Source: Gordonia lacunae (lineage in GTDB: Bacteria; Actinomycetota; Actinomycetes; Mycobacteriales; Mycobacteriaceae). Taken from it: a stretch of 64,000 nucleotides of DNA. The translations under genes were made by a program, and so were the position numbers. Of this stretch, positions 42,708 to 49,347 are shown in pieces; positions within the stretch are counted from its first letter, which is position 1; every line of letters starts with the position of its first letter. Under the pieces are notes generated by a model. It saw only the letters and a list, made by a program, of their open reading frames with translations, made no database searches and was not told the DNA's origin. The DNA is taken from positions 124,001 through 188,000 of the forward strand of contig NZ_NGFO01000007.1 of NCBI RefSeq assembly GCF_002149015.1, in the 5' to 3' direction.

Positions 42708-43463
42708 ATGGACAACGCTGTGCCTCAACACCGACTGACCACCGACACCACGACGCGTCCCGCCACCCGCGCCCTGCTCGACTCCACGTCGCGTACTCGG
42801 CGCCCCGGACGCCATCGCGCCACGTCGCGCTCCGCCACCCGCACCGCCCTTCATACAGGTGCTCTCGCCGCGTTCGTCGGTGCGGTCGGCCTGACTGCCG
42901 GGACCGCAGCACAGGCGTCGGCGCAGCCCGCTCCCCCGCCCGCGCCGAAGATCGCGCTGCCCGACAACGTGAAGCTCCCGGCCGGTCTGGTCCTGCCGCC
43001 CCAGATCGACGATCTCGCTCGCGACGTCCTGCCGCCGTCGGCGTTCGGCCCGGGCAGCTCCGACCTCCCCGGTATCAAGAAGGCCGTGAAGCCGGTCAGC
43101 GGCACCGTGACCTCGGGGTACGGCCCGCGCTGGGGCACCCACCACAACGGAGTCGACATCGCCAACAAAGTCGGAACGCCCATCTACGCCGTGACCGACG
43201 GCGTCGTCCTCGAGTCCGGCCCGGCCTCCGGCTTCGGCCAGTGGGTCCGCGTGAAGCAGGACGACGGCACCGTCGGCGTCTTCGGACACGTCAACGAGAG
43301 CTTCGTCCGCCCCGGCCAGCACGTACGCGCCGGACAGAAGATCGCAACCGTCGGCAACCGCGGCCAGTCCACCGGCCCCCACCTGCATTACGAGGTCTGG
43401 AACGCGAGTGGCACCAAGATCGACCCCCAAGCATGGCTCAACAAGCGTGGGGTTCACCCGTGA
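42708..43463 (+). CDS. Secreted M23 (LytM-type) peptidase
   Basis: 251 residues. Long basic N-terminal region, a hydrophobic TGALAAFVGAVGLTAGTAAQ signal segment and an ASAQPAPPPAP cleavage region. The C-terminal LytM domain (about residues 130-245) has the zinc ligands H-x3-D in THHNGVDIANK and H-x-H in GPHLHYEVW, so it should be an active peptidoglycan endopeptidase. GGTAAC (42659) and GTTACC (42693) upstream resemble MtrA-type GTAAC sites, but this is only suggestive. Confidence 0.9.
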   Translation: MDNAVPQHRLTTDTTTRPATRALLDSTSRTRRPGRHRATSRSATRTALHTGALAAFVGAVGLTAGTAAQASAQPAPPPAPKIALPDNVKLPAGLVLPPQIDDLARDVLPPSAFGPGSSDLPGIKKAVKPVSGTVTSGYGPRWGTHHNGVDIANKVGTPIYAVTDGVVLESGPASGFGQWVRVKQDDGTVGVFGHVNESFVRPGQHVRAGQKIATVGNRGQSTGPHLHYEVWNASGTKIDPQAWLNKRGVHP

Positions 43464-43487
43464 CGGGTGCTCGCCTGTTCTGACCCA

Positions 43488-43519
43488 CGATCCCACCGGC
43501 TCAGTCGGTGGGATCGTTT
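43488..43519 (+). terminator. Hairpin terminator after the M23 peptidase gene
   Basis: CGATCCCACCG and CGGTGGGATCG form an 11-bp perfect stem with a 7-nt loop, followed by TTTG. The T-run is short, as is common in high-GC actinobacteria. It lies 24 bp after the stop. Confidence 0.75.
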
Positions 43520-43567
43520 GCGTCTATCACTTGTCGGCGTTGCGATCGGATGCGCTCCCACGGACCG

Positions 43568-44359
43568 TCAGCGTGGTACCGATTGCAGAACCGTGGATAT
43601 CCGAGCCGCGGCGTCGCGGACGCGATCGATCTTCTCCGACAACGCCTCTCCGCCGAATCCCTCGATGCGGCCGCCGATGCTGATCGAGGCGATCAGGCCG
43701 GCCGACCGGTCGGTGATCGGCGCGGCCACTGCCGCCACTCCGTCGAGATAGTCCGAGTCGCTCACCGAGTAACCGATCTCGCGAATCCGGTCGAGATGGC
43801 GAGTCAGATCTGCCGGATCTGTCAGGGTCCGATCGGTGAACGCAGGCAATTGATCGCGAATCCACCTCGCACGCAACTCATCCGACATTGCGAGCATCAC
43901 CGTCGGCCCGGCTGCCGCGTGATACGGCAGGACGGTGCCCACCGAGATACCGGCGACGACGAGCGAGCTGTTCCCCTCCACGAGGTCGATGCAGACCGCC
44001 CCCTGTTCGGCGGGAACCATGAGGTAGGCGGTGTCCCCGAAGTCGCTCGCCAGGTCGGTCATGAAAGGTCTCGCCGCGGACCGGATGTCGAGCTCGCTCA
44101 ACGCAGCCGAGCCGACTTCGAACACCCGCAGGCCGACGCGATAGGCGCCGCCGTCGGAGCGCTCGATCCACCCGGCGTGAATGAGGGTGGCCATGAGCCG
44201 ATGCACGGTGGTCTTGTTCATCCCGCTGGCCGAGGTGAGCTCATTCAGTGTCCACGTCGGCCGGTCGGCGCTGAAGTGCTCGAGCAGCGTGCAGGCCTTC
44301 AGTACGGCACCGACGACTTCCCGGCTCGTAGGGGTCTCGGAATCGGCGGGCGTGGCCAC
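43568..44359 (-). CDS. IclR family transcriptional regulator
   Basis: 263 residues. N-terminal winged helix with WTLNELTSASGMNKTTVHRLMATL, C-terminal GAF-like effector domain with E-Q-G-A-V-C-I-D-L-V and Y-S-V-S-D-S-D-Y-L-D-G-V-A-A-V-A-A-P. Divergent (152 bp) from the lyase/hydratase/transporter operon, so it almost certainly controls it; the effector is probably the pathway substrate or an intermediate (inference). Confidence 0.9.
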   Translation of the reverse strand: MATPADSETPTSREVVGAVLKACTLLEHFSADRPTWTLNELTSASGMNKTTVHRLMATLIHAGWIERSDGGAYRVGLRVFEVGSAALSELDIRSAARPFMTDLASDFGDTAYLMVPAEQGAVCIDLVEGNSSLVVAGISVGTVLPYHAAAGPTVMLAMSDELRARWIRDQLPAFTDRTLTDPADLTRHLDRIREIGYSVSDSDYLDGVAAVAAPITDRSAGLIASISIGGRIEGFGGEALSEKIDRVRDAAARISTVLQSVPR

Positions 44360-44431
44360 GAGCGTGTCTCGCTTCCGGGTAGTTGGGCGACCGTCTCGGA
44401 CATCTTACGAAGGGGCATCGCCTCAGGCGCC

Positions 44432-44498
44432 TTGACATGTGATCCAGCCCACCCTACCGTCTCGTATCGAGATGCGAAATGCATTCCGCAGTACGGAA
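44432..44498 (+). promoter_or_regulatory. Promoter and IclR-type operator candidate for the lyase operon
   Basis: TTGACA (44432-44437) and TACCGT (44455-44460) are separated by 17 bp. Downstream, TTCCG-CAGTA-CGGAA (44484-44498) is a perfect 5-bp dyad located 13 bp before the ATG, where a bound repressor would block elongation or initiation. Assignment to the neighbouring IclR protein is inferred from position. Confidence 0.5.
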
Positions 44499-44511
44499 CG
44501 GAGATGATCAC

Positions 44512-45375
44512 ATGAGCGCACCCTCGCTCAAGGAACTCACGACGCGAGGCCTCGTCTATGCCCCGGGCGTCTGGGACGGGTTGACCGCACGCCTCGCCGA
44601 CCAGGCCGGGTTCAGCGCGCTGTGCGCGTCGGGCTTCGCCGTTTCAGCTGCGCTGGGACTACCCGACGCCGAGCTATACACGATGTCCGAGAATCTGCAG
44701 GCCGTGCGAACGATCCGCTCGGCGTCGTCGCTTCCGTTGGTCGCCGACATCGACACCGGGTATGGCAACGCGGTCAACGCGGCCCGCACGGCGTCGAAGT
44801 TCGTCGACGCCGGGGTCGGCGGGATGTTCATGGAGGACCAGGTCTCGCCCAAGTCGTGCCCGATCTGCGTCGGGGATCCCGTCGACCTCGTCAGCGTCGA
44901 GGAGGCAACCGGAAAGATCCGTGCCGTGCGCGACGCGAGTCCCGATGATGTCCTGCTCATCGCGCGCACCGACGCTCGCGGTGACGAGGCCCTTCGTCGT
45001 GCTCACGCGTATGTCGAGGCCGGAGCCGACATGATCATGCCGGTCACCAAGTCATTCGAGACCGTCGAGGAATGGGAGCGCTGTCATTCAGCGGTCGGGG
45101 TACCCCTGATGGCGACCCTCACCGCGTCGACCTGGACCGAACGTGAGTTCACCCCGGAAGTGCTCGACCAGATCGGGGTTCGGCTCGCACTGCTACCCAC
45201 CCAGGTGTTGATGGCGGTCACCGGAGCAGCCCAGAACACTCTTCGACGCCTTGCTGCCGGCGAAGCCCCGGCTCAGGTCAGCGCCGATGCGCTTCCGCAC
45301 CACGAATTCGTCGATCTGATCGGTTTCGGCGAGGTCGAGGCCATGCAGCGCAAGTACCTTCCGGCGGCGCGGTGA
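44512..45375 (+). CDS. Isocitrate lyase/PEP mutase superfamily lyase
   Basis: 287-residue TIM-barrel carbon-carbon lyase. The metal/substrate motif V-A-D-I-D-T-G-Y-G-N is intact, followed by G-M-F-M-E-D-Q-V. The catalytic loop reads S-P-K-S-C-P-I-C instead of the K-R-C-G-H of isocitrate/methylisocitrate lyases: Cys kept, Gly-His lost. Close relatives act on 2-methylisocitrate, 2,3-dimethylmalate or oxaloacetate. Its stop overlaps the next start (GTGATG). First gene of a four-gene operon with an aconitase-type hydratase, which suggests cleavage of a hydroxy-acid made by that hydratase. Confidence 0.87.
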   Translation: MSAPSLKELTTRGLVYAPGVWDGLTARLADQAGFSALCASGFAVSAALGLPDAELYTMSENLQAVRTIRSASSLPLVADIDTGYGNAVNAARTASKFVDAGVGGMFMEDQVSPKSCPICVGDPVDLVSVEEATGKIRAVRDASPDDVLLIARTDARGDEALRRAHAYVEAGADMIMPVTKSFETVEEWERCHSAVGVPLMATLTASTWTEREFTPEVLDQIGVRLALLPTQVLMAVTGAAQNTLRRLAAGEAPAQVSADALPHHEFVDLIGFGEVEAMQRKYLPAAR

Positions 45376-46637
45376 TGACGATCGGCCACACCATCACCGA
45401 GAAGATCCTCGCCCGCGCCACCGGCCTCGAGTCCGTGCGCGCCGGGGAGAATCATGCGGTTCGCCCGTCACGCATGATCGCCTACGACTTCCCCGGGTAC
45501 ACCGATGTCATGTTCAAGCAGATGCGCGACGACTTCGGGATCACCGAGCTCAAGGACCCGAGCAGGTATGTCGTGTTCATCGATCACATGCTGACGAAGG
45601 GCAACGAGCGCGAGGCGGAGGTTCACCAGGTAACGCGCGACTGGTGTGCGTTCTACGGCATCGAACTGCATGAGGCGCAGGGCATCGGCCACCAGCTCAC
45701 GGCAGAACTGGGGCTCGCGATCCCCGGTGACTTCCTCGTGCACTTCGACGGTCACATCAGCGGCGTGGGCGCATTCAACGCCCTCGGCTGGGGTATCCGG
45801 CGGGACCTGATCGAGGCGTGGGTGACGGGGCAAATTTACCTCGACATCCCGGCCACCACACGGTTCGACCTCGTCGGAGAGTTCCCCGAGGGCGTCGACA
45901 GCCGCGATCTCGTCCACACCATCATCGAGATGGTCGGGGCCGACGGTTGCGCCCACCAAGTCATGGAGTTCGGCGGGCCAGGGGCCCGGGCCATGAAGAT
46001 CGATCATCGGCAAGGCCTGTGCGGGATGGCGATGTTCACGGGTGCTGTCTCGGCGGTGTTCGAACTCGACGAGCTATCGCTCGACTACGCGCGGAAGGTC
46101 GCGCGAACGGATTTCGAACCCGTCCACCCCGATCCCGATGCCGTTTATGCCGCGCGGTACACCATCGATCTGAATGCACTCGTGCCCAAGGTGGTTCGGC
46201 CGGGATCGGCACGAGTCGCCAACACCGCCACCGCCCGTGAACTGGAAGGCACGCCGATCACCCGCGCGTTCATCGGTTCGTGTGCCAGCGGCCGGATAGA
46301 GGATCTCCGCGCGGCCGCACTGGTCCTCGATGGCCGGAAGGTCGCGCCGACCGTCGAACTCAACGTGGTACCCACGTCCCGCGAGGTCTTGGACCAGGCC
46401 GAGAAGGAGGGTCTGCTGGACGTCCTTCGCGCGGCGGGCGCGACGATCGCCATGTCGAGCTGCGACTTTTGCTTCGGTTATCAGCAGCCGTTACAGCCCG
46501 GCGAGAACTGCATCTCGACAGGTGTGCTCAACATCAACGGGCGCATGGGCAGCCCGGAGGCGAACATCTACATGGGGTCGCCCTACACCGTCGCCGCCAG
46601 CGCCGTCAGCGGTTCCATCGCGGAGTCGGTCCGATGA
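45372..46637 (+). CDS. Aconitase-family hydro-lyase, large (LeuC/DmdA-like) subunit
   Basis: 421 residues, the length of LeuC2/archaeal-type large subunits. The [4Fe-4S] ligands are visible as G-S-C-A-S-G-R-I-E-D-L and S-S-C-D-F-C-F-G. V-V-F-I-D-H-M is the usual early motif (catalytic His), and H-F-D-G-H-I-S-G-V-G-A-F is followed by E-F-G-G-P-G-A. It should dehydrate/hydrate a 2-hydroxy di- or tricarboxylate together with the small subunit. Start is GTG 45372 (GTGA overlap) or ATG 45375. No leuA/leuB genes are near, so leucine synthesis is unlikely; a catabolic role is preferred. Confidence 0.85.
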   Translation: MMTIGHTITEKILARATGLESVRAGENHAVRPSRMIAYDFPGYTDVMFKQMRDDFGITELKDPSRYVVFIDHMLTKGNEREAEVHQVTRDWCAFYGIELHEAQGIGHQLTAELGLAIPGDFLVHFDGHISGVGAFNALGWGIRRDLIEAWVTGQIYLDIPATTRFDLVGEFPEGVDSRDLVHTIIEMVGADGCAHQVMEFGGPGARAMKIDHRQGLCGMAMFTGAVSAVFELDELSLDYARKVARTDFEPVHPDPDAVYAARYTIDLNALVPKVVRPGSARVANTATARELEGTPITRAFIGSCASGRIEDLRAAALVLDGRKVAPTVELNVVPTSREVLDQAEKEGLLDVLRAAGATIAMSSCDFCFGYQQPLQPGENCISTGVLNINGRMGSPEANIYMGSPYTVAASAVSGSIAESVR

Positions 46638-47170
46638 GCGCCTACCCGCCGCCACCCGATTCAATCGAAGGCAAGGTGGCGTGGATCTTCGGCGACGACT
46701 TCGACATCGATCTGGTGGTCGGCGTCTCCAACATCAAGTCCTACGATCCCGACCACCTGCGCACCGTGTGCATGAGCGCCTACGACCCCGGATTCGCCGA
46801 TCGCGTATGTCCCGGCGACATCATCGTCGGCGGACGCAATTTCGGTTACGGCCATCCGCACTACCCACCGATGGTGGCGCTGCGCGATGCCGGAATCTCC
46901 GCCATCGTCGCCGAGTCCTTCTCCCCCGGCTTCTGGCGGGGTGAGACGTTCAACGGCATGCCGCTGATCACCATCCCAGGTGTGTCGTCGGCCGTGTCGG
47001 TCGACGAACCGGTCACCCTCGACTGGCGCACCGCAACGCTGCGGACCTCCGCCGGTGACGAACTCGTGGGCGCCCCGCCCAACCCCCGCACCATCCAGAT
47101 CATCGAAGCAGGCGGCTCGTATCAGCTCCTGCTCGCCGAACACTCGCCCGCACGACAAGGACAGCCCTGA
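46634..47170 (+). CDS. Aconitase-family hydro-lyase, small (LeuD-like swivel) subunit with altered loop
   Basis: 178 residues. Swivel-domain landmarks: GKVAWIFGDDFDIDLVV, D-I-I-V-G-G-R-N-F-G, then A-L-R-D-A-G-I-S-A-I-V-A-E-S-F. The usual substrate-binding loop F-G-x-G-S-S-R-E is F-G-Y-G-H-P-H-Y here, replacing the Ser and Arg that hold the carboxylate in aconitase/LeuD. Its start overlaps the large-subunit stop (ATGA) and its stop overlaps the transporter start (TGATG). Confidence 0.85.
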   Translation: MSAYPPPPDSIEGKVAWIFGDDFDIDLVVGVSNIKSYDPDHLRTVCMSAYDPGFADRVCPGDIIVGGRNFGYGHPHYPPMVALRDAGISAIVAESFSPGFWRGETFNGMPLITIPGVSSAVSVDEPVTLDWRTATLRTSAGDELVGAPPNPRTIQIIEAGGSYQLLLAEHSPARQGQP

Positions 47171-48531
47171 TGACCAACGTGGAGAAGCCCGCTCGCGCCG
47201 ACGACCGATCTCCTGGTGCAATGCCGCCGGACCCGCATCGAGCCGGCGAACCGCAGAAGTCGCCGGCCATGGCGCGGCGGGCCGCGATCGCCGGTGGCGT
47301 CGGCACCCTGATCGAGTACTACGACTTCGCCGTCTACGGCTTCCTCGCCGTGGTGATCGCACCGCTGTTCTTCCCGTCGGACAGCCCTGTTACATCGATT
47401 CTCGCTACGCTTGCGGTGTTCGGTGTCGCATACGTGGCGCGGCCACTGGGCGGCATCTTCTTCGGCCGTCTCGGCGACCGTCGCGGACGGCGTTCGGCAC
47501 TGGTCGCGACCGTCGTCTGTATGGGTATCGCATGCGGCATCCTCGGTCTGCTGCCGACACACTCGTCGATCGGTGTCCTGGCGCCCATCCTGCTGGTGCT
47601 GGTGCGCCTGGCCCAGGGATTCTCCGCCGGTGGTGAGGTCGGTGGCGCCGCCACCTACATCGCCGAGTCGGCCCCGGCACACCGCCGCGGCTTCTTCGGC
47701 TCGTTCACCCCGATCGGTTCGACGCTCGGATTCGCCGTCGCAGCAGCCGTTGTCGGCCTCGTCACCCTCCTGACCACCGACGAACAGATGGAGTCATGGG
47801 GCTGGCGGATCCCGTTCCTACTCGCACTTCCACTCGCCCTGATCTGCCTCCGGGTGCGCATGAAGCTCGAGGACACACCGGAATTCGAGGAAATGGCCGA
47901 GAAGCAGGAGGTCGCCAAGAGCCCGTTGCTCGACGTCGTGCGGAACAACCCGAGGTCGGTACTCAAGGTGGTCGGCATCGCGATCGCCATGAACGGTTCG
48001 GGATACATCGGATTGACGTACTTCAACGTCTACCTGATCAACGACCTCGGCTTCAGCAAGGACTCCGTCTACTGGACATCGGCGATCGCCATCGCGTTGG
48101 CGTGCGCGACGTTCCCGATCAGCGGCATGATGACCGACCGCTTCGGACGTCGACCCGTGCTGCTATTCGGATACATCGCCTACATCGTGATCGCGTTCCC
48201 CGCGTTCATGATTCTCGGCGCCACCGGCAGCATCGTGGTCGTCGGGCTCGTCTACTTCGTCTACATGACGCTCAACGGAGTCGTGCAGGTTCCTGCGTTC
48301 CCGCTCTTCACCGAGCTGTTCCCCCGAGCCACCCGTTACACCGGTGTCTCGCTCGGGTTCAACATCGGCACCATCGCCGCGGGCGGGACCGCGCCGTATG
48401 TCGCGGCCCAGCTCGTCGAGTCGACAGGAAACGCCATGGCACCCGCCTACTGGGTCGTCGGCGTCTGCTTGATCGGTACCGTCACGCTGCTTGCCATTCG
48501 TGAGACCAACAGGACTGCACTTCCTGTGTAA
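47170..48531 (+). CDS. MHS-type MFS transporter (metabolite:proton symporter)
   Basis: 453 residues, 12 helices. The MHS signature G-T-L-I-E-Y-Y-D-F-A-V-Y-G lies in helix 1, A-R-P-L-G-G-I-F-F-G-R-L-G-D-R-R-G-R-R after helix 2, and R-L-A-Q-G-F-S-A-G-G-E-V-G-G-A in helix 4. The subfamily includes alpha-ketoglutarate, citrate, shikimate and dicarboxylate symporters. Last gene of the lyase/hydratase operon; expected to import the pathway substrate, likely an organic acid. The first ~35 residues are hydrophilic. Confidence 0.9.
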   Translation: MTNVEKPARADDRSPGAMPPDPHRAGEPQKSPAMARRAAIAGGVGTLIEYYDFAVYGFLAVVIAPLFFPSDSPVTSILATLAVFGVAYVARPLGGIFFGRLGDRRGRRSALVATVVCMGIACGILGLLPTHSSIGVLAPILLVLVRLAQGFSAGGEVGGAATYIAESAPAHRRGFFGSFTPIGSTLGFAVAAAVVGLVTLLTTDEQMESWGWRIPFLLALPLALICLRVRMKLEDTPEFEEMAEKQEVAKSPLLDVVRNNPRSVLKVVGIAIAMNGSGYIGLTYFNVYLINDLGFSKDSVYWTSAIAIALACATFPISGMMTDRFGRRPVLLFGYIAYIVIAFPAFMILGATGSIVVVGLVYFVYMTLNGVVQVPAFPLFTELFPRATRYTGVSLGFNIGTIAAGGTAPYVAAQLVESTGNAMAPAYWVVGVCLIGTVTLLAIRETNRTALPV

Positions 48532-48558
48532 GCGCGGTTCTTGTCGGAAGATTCAGTT

Positions 48559-48590
48559 GGCGAGGCGGGTTCGTTTGAACCTGCCTCGCC
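48559..48590 (+). terminator. Strong hairpin ending the lyase/transporter operon
   Basis: GGCGAGGCGGGTTC and GAACCTGCCTCGCC pair over 14 bp (one G-U wobble) around a GTTT loop, 28 bp after the transporter stop. It separates the catabolic unit from the converging toxin locus. No long T-run follows. Confidence 0.75.
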
Positions 48591-48753
48591 GGTTGGTGTT
48601 GCCTCATGTCGTCTGCGCCGAGTGGACATTCGTACGGCTACCAACTGGAGACAATCAAGCACCCTCCGTCGACGGGCGGTGTCGCCGTGTCAATCGGAGC
48701 GTGTCATGGGTGAGCACAGTCGACAACACGCTCGCGACATGCGCACGTGCTTA

Positions 48754-49347
48754 CTATATGCGGTCAATAATTCGTCTCGAGAGCTCGTCCGAGTCAGCCT
48801 GCGATTCGTCCAGGGTGCTCAGCTCGGCCAGTATTTCGATTTCTATATCGCTGTACAAAACACCAGACTCGCGATCGGTATCCAGCTGCTCCAAGGCCCA
48901 ATTGGACACTTCCAGCCAAGAACTCGATCCGGATGCCAGACTATTTACGGTCTTGATGATGGAGTCGCGTGCAGTCTCCGATCGGATGGCAACGTCCACC
49001 AATTCAGCGCGGTGGGGATCGTCGAGTGTCAGCGAGTCTGCCAGCGTATCGATATGCGGCAATAACTCACGACGGGCCACCGCGATTCGCCACCATCCGT
49101 CGTCGGTTCGGTCGGTACGTATTCCCCACGCGGCGGAAAACCGCCACGCAGTGTCGAATTCTGATGCATCGAAGTACTTGGCGGGCACCCAAGTGCAAAC
49201 GAACGAGTCATTACGTACGAGGAAATACGACACGCTCTCAGAAATCACCATTGCGACGCCCGTATATGCACTGTTCACCGACAGGCTAAAGTCGAGCCGC
49301 TTCGACTGTGAATCGTCAGAGTAAGTTGAGTTGCAGAATAGGATCAT
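48754..49347 (-). CDS. Probable immunity protein for the RHS toxin
   Basis: 197-residue soluble protein with no recognised domain. It opens with a strand-rich half (RLDFSLSVNSAYTG, SYFLVRNDSFVCTWV) and ends helical (IEIEILAELSTLDESQADS). Its ATG overlaps the stop of the RHS toxin gene (ATGA), exactly where immunity genes sit. Codon use and base composition look more AT-rich than in neighbouring housekeeping genes, as expected for a swapped toxin-immunity tip. Immunity function is inferred from position and size only. Confidence 0.7.
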   Translation of the reverse strand: MILFCNSTYSDDSQSKRLDFSLSVNSAYTGVAMVISESVSYFLVRNDSFVCTWVPAKYFDASEFDTAWRFSAAWGIRTDRTDDGWWRIAVARRELLPHIDTLADSLTLDDPHRAELVDVAIRSETARDSIIKTVNSLASGSSSWLEVSNWALEQLDTDRESGVLYSDIEIEILAELSTLDESQADSDELSRRIIDRI

